A stretch of 50,580 nucleotides of DNA from NCBI RefSeq assembly GCF_900188125.1, contig NZ_FZOW01000030.1, positions 1-50,580 of the forward strand, given 5' to 3'. Of the stretch, positions 33,317 to 43,049 are shown in pieces. This DNA is from Rhodococcoides kyotonense (GTDB lineage: Bacteria; Actinomycetota; Actinomycetes; Mycobacteriales; Mycobacteriaceae). The stretch's first letter is position 1. Each line of letters begins with the position of its first letter. The notes below the pieces were generated by a model. It saw only the letters and a program-made list of their open reading frames with translations, was not told the DNA's origin and ran no database searches. Made by a program: the position numbers and the translations under genes.

Positions 33317-34509
33317 CGTGCACCCCCCATGAGATCACCGAGGGACGGGGCGGGAGCAGATTGCTGCAGACCGGGCTCGGTGTACACGATCTGGTCGGGG
33401 AACGCGTCGACGCCCATGACCGGATTGGCCAGGAACGCCGGGTAATTGAAGACCAACGTGCTCAGGACCGGCCCGAGGTACTGCTTGCACAGGTCGGCGC
33501 TGCGCTCACTCGTCGCATTCTCGACGCCAGCGACCGCGCCGCAGATGAAGTTGATCGGGTTCCCGAAGTTGTTCGCGGCGATCGCTCCGGTCAGCGTTCC
33601 CTGCGCGGGCTGGTAGATGTTGTTGAAGTTCGCGAGCGCGTTCGGCCCGGAGTGCAGGATTCGTTCGATCTCCGGCCTCTTGGTGGTGAGCACCTGCGTC
33701 GCGTCGGCGAGCCGGCCGACGCTCTCTACCAAGGCCGACTGGTTGTCGGTGATGAACCTCTGCACCTCGCCGATCGCGACGTCGAGATCGGACATCGCCG
33801 TGCCGAATTCGTCGGAACTCTGCGCCAGCATCTCCGACACCGACGCGAGCCGACCGCCGAACTGCACGATCTGTTCGTTGCTGTTCGACAGCGCAGAGAC
33901 GAACGTCTGCAGGTTGCGAATGGTCGCGAACAGATCCGTACGGCCGTCCGAGAGCACACGCATCGTGTCGGACAGTTCCGTCAACGTCGCCTTCAGCGAT
34001 TCCCCGTTTCCGTCGAGATTGTCGGCGGCAGTATCGATGAAGCGGCCGGCAGGCCCCTGATCGTCGACGCCGTCGGGTCCGAGGGCCGTCGACAGTTTGG
34101 TCAGTTCGGTCTTGATCTGGTCCCACTCCACCGGAACCGCAGTCCGTTCCATCGGAATGGTCTCCCCATCCTGCAGCGTCGGCCCACCCGAATACACCGG
34201 TGTGAGCTGGACGAACCGCGCCGACACCAGACTCTGCGCGACGATGACTGCTTTGGCGTCGGCGGGGATCTCGACGTCGGAGCCGATGCGCATCGTCACG
34301 ACGGCGTCGGCCTCCTGCGGGTCGATCGATTCGACCTTGCCTACCGTGACGCCGAGGACTCGCACGTCGTCACCCGCATAGAGACCCGTCGTCGACGAGA
34401 AGCGTGCGACGACGGTCGACGTCGTCACGTTCCGATACACGGCGTACCCCGCAACGACGAGGGCCACGACGAGTACGACGGCACCGGCGAGGAGAAGTAG
34501 TTTCTTCAT
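33313..34509 (-). CDS. mce4D: Mce family protein Mce4D
   Basis: Protein of 398 residues with an N-terminal anchor (MKKLLLLAGAVVLVVALVV) and an MCE domain starting VARFSSTTGLYAGDDVRVLG, with VTVGKVESI. Long helical repeats follow (ELTKLSTAL through SVGRLADATQVL), with a C-terminal region carrying two Cys (FICGAVAG, DLCKQYLGP). Part of the sterol-import complex. It lies directly after mce4C with one base between genes and overlaps mce4E. The predicted topology is one membrane helix with the rest outside. Confidence 0.9.
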   Translation of the reverse strand: MKKLLLLAGAVVLVVALVVAGYAVYRNVTTSTVVARFSSTTGLYAGDDVRVLGVTVGKVESIDPQEADAVVTMRIGSDVEIPADAKAVIVAQSLVSARFVQLTPVYSGGPTLQDGETIPMERTAVPVEWDQIKTELTKLSTALGPDGVDDQGPAGRFIDTAADNLDGNGESLKATLTELSDTMRVLSDGRTDLFATIRNLQTFVSALSNSNEQIVQFGGRLASVSEMLAQSSDEFGTAMSDLDVAIGEVQRFITDNQSALVESVGRLADATQVLTTKRPEIERILHSGPNALANFNNIYQPAQGTLTGAIAANNFGNPINFICGAVAGVENATSERSADLCKQYLGPVLSTLVFNYPAFLANPVMGVDAFPDQIVYTEPGLQQSAPAPSLGDLMGGAR

Positions 34510-34510
34510 G

Positions 34511-35566
34511 TCACTGCCCCGGCGGTTTCAGGATCGGAGGTGCGTTCTTGGGCAGCAGATCCTGCAACGTCTGCGGCAATTGTTCGGGCGCGACGACACT
34601 GTCCACCACAGCTTTCCACCACGAGCTCGGCAGGATGTTCTGAATGTAGGCGTTGAAGAACGGTCCGCTCGCGACCGATTCGCCGAGGGCGCTGATGTAC
34701 GGGCCGAGACCGTCCAACGCCGCAGCGATGTTGTCGTTGTTCTTCTGCAACACTGCGACAACGGAATTCAGTTTCTCGAGCGTAGGACCGATCTGCCCTT
34801 GGTTCTCCTGCACGAATGCCGTCAGTTGCCGTGAGACCTCCGAGATGTTGGTGATCAACTGGCTGATGGCCGTGCGTCGCCGATCCAGCTCGCCGAACAG
34901 CTCGTTCCCGTCGAGAACGAGTTGATCGATCTGGCCGCTGCGGTTCGCGAGAATGCCGGTGACACTCTCGGCTCGTTCGAGCAGTTGTTGCAGGGTCTCG
35001 TCGCGAGAATTGATGCTCTCGGACAGCCGGGTGATGCCGTCGAGCGCGGTGCGTAGTTCGGGTGGCGTGTCGGCGAACGTATCGGACACGACGTTCATCG
35101 CATCGCCGAGCTGGGTGGTGTTCAGGTCCGACACGGTGGTGCTCAGATCACCGAGCGCGTCGGTGAGAGAGTACGGAGAACTGGTGCGCGACGACGGAAT
35201 CGTGTCGTGGACGTCGATCGCGCCGGAACCTTCGGGCATGATCCTCAACGACTTTCGGCCCAGAATGGTGTTGGTCTTGATGTCGACCCGCGTCGCGTCA
35301 CCCAGCGGAATGGTCTCCTGCACCGTGAATTCGACGCGTACCTCTTGGTCGGCCAGGGCGATGTCCTCCACCTTTCCGACGGTCACGCCCGACACGGATA
35401 CGTCGTCGCCGACCATCAACCCGCCCGCGTCGGTGAAGAACGCGGAGAACCGTGTGCCGCCGGACAGAAACGGCAGCTTGTCGTACTGGAGCGTCGCCAA
35501 CACGACACACACGGCGAGGACGATGCCGATGATGCCCACCTGAACGAAATTCCTAGTTCTCTCCAT
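34511..35566 (-). CDS. mce4C: Mce family protein Mce4C
   Basis: Protein of 351 residues. It has a membrane anchor (about 8-26, VGIIGIVLAVCVVLATLQ), an MCE domain (FSAFFTDAGGLMVGDDVSVS, VTVGKVEDIAL), long helices (LTDALGDLSTTVSDLN and on), and a tail LPKNAPPILKPPGQ. ATG 35566 is chosen because the anchor begins just after it; it overlaps the mce4B stop by 14 bases, with GGAGGTG upstream. A longer in-frame extension is open but lacks features. Component of the Mce4 importer. Confidence 0.9.
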   Translation of the reverse strand: MERTRNFVQVGIIGIVLAVCVVLATLQYDKLPFLSGGTRFSAFFTDAGGLMVGDDVSVSGVTVGKVEDIALADQEVRVEFTVQETIPLGDATRVDIKTNTILGRKSLRIMPEGSGAIDVHDTIPSSRTSSPYSLTDALGDLSTTVSDLNTTQLGDAMNVVSDTFADTPPELRTALDGITRLSESINSRDETLQQLLERAESVTGILANRSGQIDQLVLDGNELFGELDRRRTAISQLITNISEVSRQLTAFVQENQGQIGPTLEKLNSVVAVLQKNNDNIAAALDGLGPYISALGESVASGPFFNAYIQNILPSSWWKAVVDSVVAPEQLPQTLQDLLPKNAPPILKPPGQ

Positions 35567-36581
35567 TGATGTTCGCGCACCTCCCCGTGTCCTGCTTCGC
35601 CGTCGGAACGAGAAGCGTGGTGCCGTCGGGCCCGGAGAGCTTGAAGGTGTTGGAACACAGGTAGAACTGGAAGAAGCTGCCGTACGATCCGACACGGATC
35701 AACTTCTTGTAGTCGCTCGGCAGCCGCGTGAGTACGGCGTCGATGTTGTCCTTGCCCAGATCCAGTTGTGTCGCAGTACGATTGGCCTGCGCGATCATCG
35801 ACTGGATGTCCGGACGCGTCGCCTGCAGCAAACCGGCGAGACCGCCTGCCGCACCGTCGATGCGGGGAATGGCGTCGCCGATGGGGTCCTTGTCCTGCGC
35901 GAGCCCGCTGACCAATTGTTGCAGTGAATCGATGGTGGTCCCGAATTGCTCGCCTTGCCGGTCGATGGTGCCGAGCGTCGTGTTCAGGTTGGTGATGACG
36001 TCGCCGATCAGTTGGTCGCGGTCCGCGAGAGTGTTGGTGAACGAACTGGTGCTGCCGAGCAGTGACACGAGGGTGCCGCCCTGACCTTGCAGGACGTGCA
36101 GCAGCGCCGCGGACAGGTCGTTGATCTGTTGCGGATCGAGCCCGCGCAGAAGGGGTTTGAAGCCGCCGAGCAACAGATCGAGGTCGAGTGCAGGCGAGGT
36201 CTGTTCGACGGGAATGGTTCCACCACCATCCAATTCGTCGTTCCCACCTGCCCCCTCCATCAATTCGAGATATCGATCGCCGACCAGATTCTCGTAGCGC
36301 ACCGTCGCAGCCGTGCTGGTGAGGAGCGGATATTTCGCGTCGACGTCGAAATCGACGTCGGCCAGATTCCCATCGCCGACGCCTACGCCCGTCACGGATC
36401 CGACCGGCACGCCCGCGATGCGCACCTTGTCGCCGGACTTCAGCCCCGACGCATCGCTGAACACCGCGTGGTAGCTCTCGGAACTGCCGAATCTGTACTG
36501 GCTGAACACGAGTGCCAACGCAGCGAAGATCAGCGCCATGACGAGCGCGAAGATCGACAACTTGATCGTGTTGCCCCTCAT
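35553..36581 (-). CDS. mce4B: Mce family protein Mce4B
   Basis: Protein of 342 residues. Start ATG 36581 is preferred over the in-frame ATG at 36587 because GGGAG is correctly spaced for the former, which also gives the usual four-base overlap with mce4A. It has an N-terminal anchor (about 8-28), an MCE domain (YHAVFSDASGLKSGDKVRIA, VPVGSVTGV), a helical region, and a C-terminal part with two Cys (FYLCSNTFKL, GRCANI) that may pair. Component of the Mce4 sterol importer. Confidence 0.9.
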   Translation of the reverse strand: MRGNTIKLSIFALVMALIFAALALVFSQYRFGSSESYHAVFSDASGLKSGDKVRIAGVPVGSVTGVGVGDGNLADVDFDVDAKYPLLTSTAATVRYENLVGDRYLELMEGAGGNDELDGGGTIPVEQTSPALDLDLLLGGFKPLLRGLDPQQINDLSAALLHVLQGQGGTLVSLLGSTSSFTNTLADRDQLIGDVITNLNTTLGTIDRQGEQFGTTIDSLQQLVSGLAQDKDPIGDAIPRIDGAAGGLAGLLQATRPDIQSMIAQANRTATQLDLGKDNIDAVLTRLPSDYKKLIRVGSYGSFFQFYLCSNTFKLSGPDGTTLLVPTAKQDTGRCANINGEN

Positions 36582-37726
36582 GGCCATGCTCCCGCGAACA
36601 GGTACTGGAAGATGGTGGGCACGTTGACGGCAGGCTGAGTGGACGGGACGTACGGCACCTGTCCGGTATCGGCAACGACGAACGGCGCAGGCCCCTGCTT
36701 CGGATCGAAATCGGGCAACCCGTAGCAGTTCGGGCCGCCGCTCGCCGCGACCTTCGGGAGATCCCGCGGGACGGTGTACGCCGGATCCCCCAGCAGGAAA
36801 CTGGAACTCAACGAAATCGCGGCCTTGTCACCCGCACCCGCCAGCGGCCCGAATGCCAAGCGCCCCTTGTTCAGACCGACGATGAAACAGGTGAGCTCGG
36901 GCGAATACTCGTCGAGCAGAGTCGTGGTGTCGGTCAACGTGCTGAGCGCTGTCGCGAGCGGCTGCTCGTTCTCGGTCAATACCTGATCGGCAGTGTTCGC
37001 GAGTCCAGTGACGTTCATCAACAGAAGATCGAGGTTGGCCTGTTCGGACACGATCGTCGCGCTCGTCGTCGTCGCATTGTCGAGCACCCTCATAAAGTCG
37101 GGTGTCGCGTCGGCATAGACGTTCGTGACGACCGCCGCCGATGCCAGATCGCGTTGCAGGGCAGGCAGACTCGGGTTGATCGTCGTCAGATAGTCGTTCG
37201 ATTCCGTGAGTAGTTCACCCAGTTCTTCACCGCGCCCGCGCAGCGCCGACGACACCGCACCGAGCGTCGCGTTCAGTTTTTCGGGTTCGAGTTTCTGCAG
37301 TACGTCCGAAAGATGTTGGAACAGTGTGTTGAATTCGACGGTGACATTGTCCGCCGAGACGACGGCGCCGGGCACGAGACTCTGATCCGACGGATTCGCC
37401 GGGATGACGAAATTGACGTATTTCGCGCCGAAGACCGTCGTCGACTTTATTTCCACGCCTGCGTTGGCCGGAATCATCGACAGCGACGACGAATTCATGT
37501 CCAAGGCGAGCTGCGCCATGCCGTCGTGCTGCGAAATCGATGCGACACGGCCGATTTCGACGCCCCGCAGTTTCACCTTCGCCTGTGGGTCCATGACGAG
37601 ACCGGCCCGTTCGGACGTCACGGTGACGGGGACCGTCGAGCGGAATCCGCCGGAGAAGATCGTCAACGCGACGACGACGATGGCGACGAGACCGAGGACG
37701 AGACCGGCGGCGGCAAGTTTCTTCAT
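36578..37726 (-). CDS. mce4A: Mce family protein Mce4A
   Basis: Protein of 382 residues, first Mce subunit after the two permeases. It has an anchor (MKKLAAAGLVLGLVAIVVVA), an MCE domain (VTVTSERAGLVMDPQAKVKL, VEIGRVASIS), the conserved FGAKYVNFVIP, a long helical domain, and a C-terminal part with two Cys (TCFIVGLN, PNCYGLPDF). Mce4A of M. tuberculosis is needed for cholesterol uptake. It follows yrbE4B by 7 bases. The ATG has only a weak ribosome-binding site and may rely on coupling. Confidence 0.9.
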   Translation of the reverse strand: MKKLAAAGLVLGLVAIVVVALTIFSGGFRSTVPVTVTSERAGLVMDPQAKVKLRGVEIGRVASISQHDGMAQLALDMNSSSLSMIPANAGVEIKSTTVFGAKYVNFVIPANPSDQSLVPGAVVSADNVTVEFNTLFQHLSDVLQKLEPEKLNATLGAVSSALRGRGEELGELLTESNDYLTTINPSLPALQRDLASAAVVTNVYADATPDFMRVLDNATTTSATIVSEQANLDLLLMNVTGLANTADQVLTENEQPLATALSTLTDTTTLLDEYSPELTCFIVGLNKGRLAFGPLAGAGDKAAISLSSSFLLGDPAYTVPRDLPKVAASGGPNCYGLPDFDPKQGPAPFVVADTGQVPYVPSTQPAVNVPTIFQYLFAGAWP

Positions 37727-37733
37727 GACGCGC

Positions 37734-38585
37734 CTAGCCCGACAGGTTGAAATTGCCGGAGCTGCCGTAGATGGCAAGCGAGATCAACAGTGTGACGGTG
37801 ACGACGGCGATCAACGACGCACGCACCGCATTGCCGACGGCGACTCCGACGCCGACCGGACCGCCGCTCGCGGTGTAGCCGTAGTAGGTGTGAATCAGCA
37901 TGACCGCCAACGCCATGACGATCGCTTGCGCGAACGACCACAGGATGTCGGTCGGTATCAGGAACGTGTCGAAATAGTGATCGTAGACACCGGGTGACTG
38001 CCCGTAGATGATCACCGTGGCGAATCGACTCGCCATGAACGACGCGATCACCGCGAGCGAATACAGCGGCACGATCGCGACCATCCCCGCCAATACCCGA
38101 GTGCTGACGAGATACGGAATGGACGGTATGGCCATCGATTCCAGCGCGTCGATCTCCTCGGAGACACGCATGGCACCGAGTTGCGCAGTGGAGCCTGCAC
38201 CGATCGTGGCGGCGAGTCCGATGCCCGCGATGACCGGAGCGGCGATGCGCACGTTGATGAATGCGGCGAAGAACCCGGTCAGCGCTTCGACGCCGATGTT
38301 ACCGAGCGACGAGAAGCCCTGTACGGCAATGGTTCCGCCGGCGAACAGTGTCAGGAACCCGACGATGACGACGGTTCCGCCGATGACGGCGAGCGCACCG
38401 GAGCCCATACTGATTTCCGCGACGAGCCGCAGCGTCTCTTTCTTGTAATGCACTGCAGCGCGCGGAACCGACCCGAGCGCGCGGCCGTAGAAGATCGCCT
38501 GCTCCCCCAACCGGTCGACGGCACGCGACGCGCCGGCCAGTCGCCGGCGCGTCAGTGTGAATCGACCTGCTGCAGCGAGGGCCAT
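37734..38585 (-). CDS. yrbE4B: MlaE-like permease YrbE4B
   Basis: Protein of 283 residues with five or six hydrophobic segments and the MlaE signature: GLAATIGAGSTAQLGAMRVS followed by EEIDALESMAIPSIPYLVS-type sequence, the EExDA loop that contacts the ATPase. It pairs with YrbE4A to form the membrane core that moves sterols inward with the Mce proteins. ATG 38585 has GAGGAGG upstream. The ATPase partner (MceG) is normally encoded elsewhere in the genome and is not in this window. Confidence 0.92.
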   Translation of the reverse strand: MALAAAGRFTLTRRRLAGASRAVDRLGEQAIFYGRALGSVPRAAVHYKKETLRLVAEISMGSGALAVIGGTVVIVGFLTLFAGGTIAVQGFSSLGNIGVEALTGFFAAFINVRIAAPVIAGIGLAATIGAGSTAQLGAMRVSEEIDALESMAIPSIPYLVSTRVLAGMVAIVPLYSLAVIASFMASRFATVIIYGQSPGVYDHYFDTFLIPTDILWSFAQAIVMALAVMLIHTYYGYTASGGPVGVGVAVGNAVRASLIAVVTVTLLISLAIYGSSGNFNLSG

Positions 38586-38596
38586 TCAGCGCCTCC

Positions 38597-39361
38597 TCAT
38601 CCGGCCGTCAGCTTGATGCCGACCGCCGTGACGACGACGTTGACCACGAACAGCGCCATGAACGCGAAGACGACGGTCTGATTCACGGCGTCGCCGACGC
38701 TCTTGGCGCCGCCCTTGACGTTCAGGCCGAGGAAGCAGGCCACGAGGCCGGCGATCATGCCGAACAGACCGGCCTTGACCTGCGAGACGATGAGTTCGCC
38801 GAAGCCCGTCAGCAGCGTGATGCCGTTGACGAACGACCCGGGGTTGACGCCTTGCAGATAGACCGAGAACACGAATCCGCCGAGGATGCCGATGGTGCAC
38901 ACCAGGCCGTTGAGGAGCAACGCGATGACGGTGGACGCAAGTACTCGTGGCACGACGAGCCGGTGAATCGGATTGATTCCGAGCACGCGCATCGCGTCGA
39001 TCTCTTCGCGGATGGTTCTCGCGGCGAGGTCGGCGCAGATGGCGGTCGCGCCTGCACCCGCGACGATCAGGACTGTGACGATGGGACCGACCTGCGTGAC
39101 GGCACCGAGTGCAGCGCCCGCACCGCTGAGGTCCGCGGCGCCGATCTCGCGCAGAAGGATGTTGATCGTGAAGCTGACGAGAACGGTGAACGGCACGGCG
39201 ACAAGGACAGTGGGGACCATGGACACCCGCGCGACGAACCACGCCTGATCGACGAACTCGCGACGTTGGAACGGCCGAGAGAACACCGCACGCAGCGTGT
39301 ACCAGGACATGTCGAAGAACGCACCGACCGCGCGAAGGGGGACGACGAGAAGGTCGTTCAT
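38597..39361 (-). CDS. yrbE4A: MlaE-like permease YrbE4A
   Basis: Protein of 254 residues, MlaE family, with five or six hydrophobic segments and the signature ICADLAARTIREEIDAMRVL-type loop (EEIDA), followed by GINPIHRLVVPRVLA. First gene of the yrbE4A-mce4F transcript. ATG 39361 has GGAGG just before it; a TTG three bases earlier is possible. A KstR-like operator lies 41 bp upstream of the start. It forms the permease dimer with YrbE4B. Confidence 0.92.
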   Translation of the reverse strand: MNDLLVVPLRAVGAFFDMSWYTLRAVFSRPFQRREFVDQAWFVARVSMVPTVLVAVPFTVLVSFTINILLREIGAADLSGAGAALGAVTQVGPIVTVLIVAGAGATAICADLAARTIREEIDAMRVLGINPIHRLVVPRVLASTVIALLLNGLVCTIGILGGFVFSVYLQGVNPGSFVNGITLLTGFGELIVSQVKAGLFGMIAGLVACFLGLNVKGGAKSVGDAVNQTVVFAFMALFVVNVVVTAVGIKLTAG

Positions 39362-39401
39362 CAACCCTCCTCGGGTAGTTCGTGACCCAGGCTCAGAAAA
39401 C

Positions 39402-39415
39402 TAGAACACGTTCAT
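39402..39415. promoter_or_regulatory. KstR-like operator before yrbE4A
   Basis: TAGAACACGTTCAT matches TnnAACnnGTTnn. It lies 41 bp before yrbE4A and just after the hsd4A stop, so it should control the permease-mce transcript. Confidence 0.65.
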
Positions 39416-39460
39416 CTTCGTACGCTTCGCCTGTCGGCGGGGTGGAAACGAGAAAAGCCG

Positions 39461-40378
39461 CTACGTGGCCGTGACCTGCGGCGAATCCAACTGCAGCGCA
39501 TCGGCTGCAGAGAACGTGCGACTCGGATCGCGGCCGGAGAAGTAGGCCCCGAGCTGCGCACCGAGCCCGTCGGGCGTCCATGCGGTCGCCGCCGCGTCGA
39601 AACGCTGTTCGACGACGGGAGCAGCCATGAGCGCCACCATCGGGCCGTAGACGACGAACACCTGACCGTTCACGGCGTCCGCGGCGGGTGAGGCGAGGTA
39701 ACGCACGAGCGTCGCGACATGTTCGGGCGCAAGCGGATCGACGTCGCCGTCGGGCGCGTCTCCGAACACAGCGTCGGTCATCGCGGTCCGAGCGCGCGGA
39801 CAAATCGCGTTGGCGCGCACGCCATATCGGGACAGCGCACGCGATGCGGACAGTGTCAGTGCAGTGATTCCCGCTTTTGCCGCAGCATAATTCGCCTGCC
39901 CCTCGGGTCCGAGCAGACCCGCCTCGGACGACGTGTTGACGATGCGGCCGTACACCGGCTCACCGGCGCGCTTCGATTCTGCACGCCAGTGGGCGCCGGC
40001 ATTGCGCGTCATCAGAAAATGACCACGGAGATGCACATGGACGACGGCATCCCAGTCGTCGTCGGACATGTTGAACAGCATGCGATCTCGGACGATACCG
40101 GCATTGTTGACGACGATGTCGACGCGACCGAATTTCTCCAGCGCGGCGGCGAACATCGCATCGGCTGTGGAGCGTTCACCGATGTCGCCCCCGACGAACA
40201 CGGCCTTCGCGCCCAACTGCGTCACCAGGTCGATGGTCTCGTCGGCGGACGAGACGTCGCCGAGCACGATATCGGCGCCCGATCGTGCCAATCCGACGGC
40301 CTCGGCCTGCCCCAGTCCCGCCGCGGCGCCGGTGACGAGAGCTACCCGGCCGTCCAGTCGAACAAGTTCGTCGCTCAC
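39461..40378 (-). CDS. hsd4A: Short-chain dehydrogenase/reductase Hsd4A-like
   Basis: Protein of 305 residues from GTG 40378; a TTG at 40387 would add three residues. Classical SDR features: cofactor loop TGAAAGLG, NNAG (VVNNAGIVRDRM), catalytic Ser in VNTSSEAG, Tyr and Lys in NYAAAKAG, and C-terminal Pro-rich variation. It is the Rv3502c position, whose product works on the beta-oxidation of the sterol side chain. It lies between fdxD and yrbE4A on the same strand, with KstR-like sites on both sides. A C-terminal extension of about 60 residues after the SDR core is consistent with that subfamily. Confidence 0.85.
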   Translation of the reverse strand: MSDELVRLDGRVALVTGAAAGLGQAEAVGLARSGADIVLGDVSSADETIDLVTQLGAKAVFVGGDIGERSTADAMFAAALEKFGRVDIVVNNAGIVRDRMLFNMSDDDWDAVVHVHLRGHFLMTRNAGAHWRAESKRAGEPVYGRIVNTSSEAGLLGPEGQANYAAAKAGITALTLSASRALSRYGVRANAICPRARTAMTDAVFGDAPDGDVDPLAPEHVATLVRYLASPAADAVNGQVFVVYGPMVALMAAPVVEQRFDAAATAWTPDGLGAQLGAYFSGRDPSRTFSAADALQLDSPQVTAT

Positions 40379-40389
40379 GAGGGACAATC

Positions 40390-40403
40390 TAGAACGTGTT
40401 CTC
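40390..40403. promoter_or_regulatory. KstR-like operator before hsd4A
   Basis: TAGAACGTGTTCTC lies just upstream of the hsd4A start, between it and fdxD. The distance to the start is so short that transcription could be leaderless. Confidence 0.65.
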
Positions 40404-40421
40404 GATCGAACGCAAGGACCG

Positions 40422-40610
40422 TCAGTCCGACCATCTGAGCGCCGCGCGCGGACACGACGCGATCGCGACCTCGATCATGCTGCGATGCTCGGGGCGATCA
40501 GCGGCGTCGGATATGGACAGCTCGTCGTCGTCGCTCAGGTCGAACACGTCCGGGACCAGCCCGACGCACACTCCGTTCGCCTCGCACAGATCGACGTCCA
40601 CCTCCACCAT
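40422..40610 (-). CDS. fdxD: 3Fe-4S-type ferredoxin FdxD
   Basis: Protein of 62 residues from ATG 40610, which has GAGGAGG upstream. It has three cluster Cys: C11 in DLCEANGVCVGLVP (CxxxxxC pattern with the residue two after Gly-Val) and the final Cys in ASCPRAAL. This is the 3Fe-4S ferredoxin type that feeds P450 enzymes of sterol degradation. It is the Rv3503c position in M. tuberculosis. Codons upstream in the same frame run into the palindromic repeat and are not part of the protein. Confidence 0.85.
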   Translation of the reverse strand: MVEVDVDLCEANGVCVGLVPDVFDLSDDDELSISDAADRPEHRSMIEVAIASCPRAALRWSD

Positions 40611-40624
40611 TGCTTCCTCCTCGA

Positions 40625-40696
40625 TGCGGCTGCGCCACCCGTGCGCGGAAAGTTTGCCTCTGGACCAACTACGCACGCACGGGCGCCGTAGGCGCA
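40625..40696. repeat. Dispersed palindromic element, copy C
   Basis: Left arm 40625-40645 and right arm 40676-40696 are imperfect reverse complements. The loop GGAAAGTTTGCCTCTGG is shared with copy D. It lies between fdxD and fadE26, immediately beside a KstR-like operator. Confidence 0.8.
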
Positions 40697-40700
40697 ATAC

Positions 40701-40714
40701 TAGAACCTGTTCCA
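40701..40714. promoter_or_regulatory. KstR-like operator before fadE26
   Basis: TAGAACCTGTTCCA is the only one of the five sites that matches TnnAACnnGTTnnA fully. It lies 55 bp before the fadE26 start and 90 bp from fdxD, in the divergent region. Confidence 0.7.
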
Positions 40715-40768
40715 CTTCGTGTGCAATGATTCGAGAGCCCTGATCGTGCCCGCAGACGAAAGGCGCCG

Positions 40769-41950
<1,182 letters not shown>

Positions 41951-41966
41951 GGCAAAAGGAGAATTC

Positions 41967-43049
41967 ATGGACTTCACGACGACCGAAGCACAGCGCGACG
42001 TCGCCGCCCTCACGCACGACATCGTCAGCCGATTCAGCACGAACGATGTTCAGCGACAGCTCGATTCGCAACCCGGTGACATCGACCGAGCACTCTTGCA
42101 CACCTTGGCGACCTCCGGGATCCTCGCTGCGGCAACTCCGGAATCGGTGGGCGGCGACGGATACGGAATCCTCGAGGCCGCATCGATCGCCGTCGAACTG
42201 GGACGCGGTCTCGCGGCGGTGCCGTACGTCGCAGGGTGGACAGCGGCGTCCGCGATCGCACGATTCGGAACCCCTGCGCAACAAGCGGAGTGGGCTGCGC
42301 CTGTCGTCCTCGGCAGGTCGATCGTCGCGGTCGCGCTCGACGACGAACACGGCGACCCACTCACGCGAGCAGAACGCAGTGACCCAGGGTGGCGAGTGAC
42401 CGGCACGAAGACCTGCGTCGACAGCGCCCCTGTCGCCGATGGCTTTCTGGTGACGACGACGGACGGCGTCGTTCTCGTCCGCCCGTCCGATCCGGGTGTC
42501 ACGGTGACCCCACAGCACGGCGTCGACAATCGGAGCCTCGGACTGCTCGAATTGTCCTCGGTGTCGGTCGATTCGAGCCGGCGCATCGCAGATCCCGACG
42601 CACCGCAGTGGATCCATCTACACGAGACGCTACTGACCTGCGCGTATCAGGTGGGTGTCCTCGAGGCGTCGCTGACGGTCACAGCCGAATACGCCCGTGA
42701 GCGAGAACAATTCGGCAAACCCATCGGCAGTTTCCAAGCCGTCGCACAGCGGTTGGCCGATGCGTACATCGACGTCAAGGGCGCCCGCCTGACGATGTGG
42801 AAGGCCGCGTGGGCGTTGTCCGCCGGTCACGATGCCGACGACGACGTTGCCGTCGCGAAGTTCTGGGCCGCGGAGGCAGGCCATCGCGTCGCGCACACGC
42901 TCGTGCATGTACACGGAGGCGTCGGCCTGGACCGCGACCATCCGGTGCATCGCTATTTCCTCGCCGCCAAGCACGCCGAATTCCACGGTGGTGCCGCAAC
43001 CACACAACTCCGACGCCTCGGTGCCGCGTTGGCTGCCGAACCCGCCTGA
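41967..43049 (+). CDS. fadE27: Acyl-CoA dehydrogenase FadE27-like
   Basis: Protein of 360 residues, the shorter partner of the FadE26 type. Fold features: LATSGILAAATPESVGGDGYG, a middle domain RVTGTKTCVDS, and C-terminal helices ending HVHGGVGLDRDHPVHRY, where the catalytic position of typical FadE proteins is. The AAAGGAG ribosome-binding site and the 16-bp gap fix the start. It probably forms a heterotetramer with FadE26, the pair needed for steroid side-chain oxidation. Ends in an ATGA-type overlap with fadD17. Confidence 0.9.
   Translation: MDFTTTEAQRDVAALTHDIVSRFSTNDVQRQLDSQPGDIDRALLHTLATSGILAAATPESVGGDGYGILEAASIAVELGRGLAAVPYVAGWTAASAIARFGTPAQQAEWAAPVVLGRSIVAVALDDEHGDPLTRAERSDPGWRVTGTKTCVDSAPVADGFLVTTTDGVVLVRPSDPGVTVTPQHGVDNRSLGLLELSSVSVDSSRRIADPDAPQWIHLHETLLTCAYQVGVLEASLTVTAEYAREREQFGKPIGSFQAVAQRLADAYIDVKGARLTMWKAAWALSAGHDADDDVAVAKFWAAEAGHRVAHTLVHVHGGVGLDRDHPVHRYFLAAKHAEFHGGAATTQLRRLGAALAAEPA

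Noticed and set aside
32240..34500. Plus-strand frames opposite mce4E and mce4D
   Set aside because: Antisense shadows of clear Mce genes; Arg/Asp-rich composition and no ribosome-binding sites.
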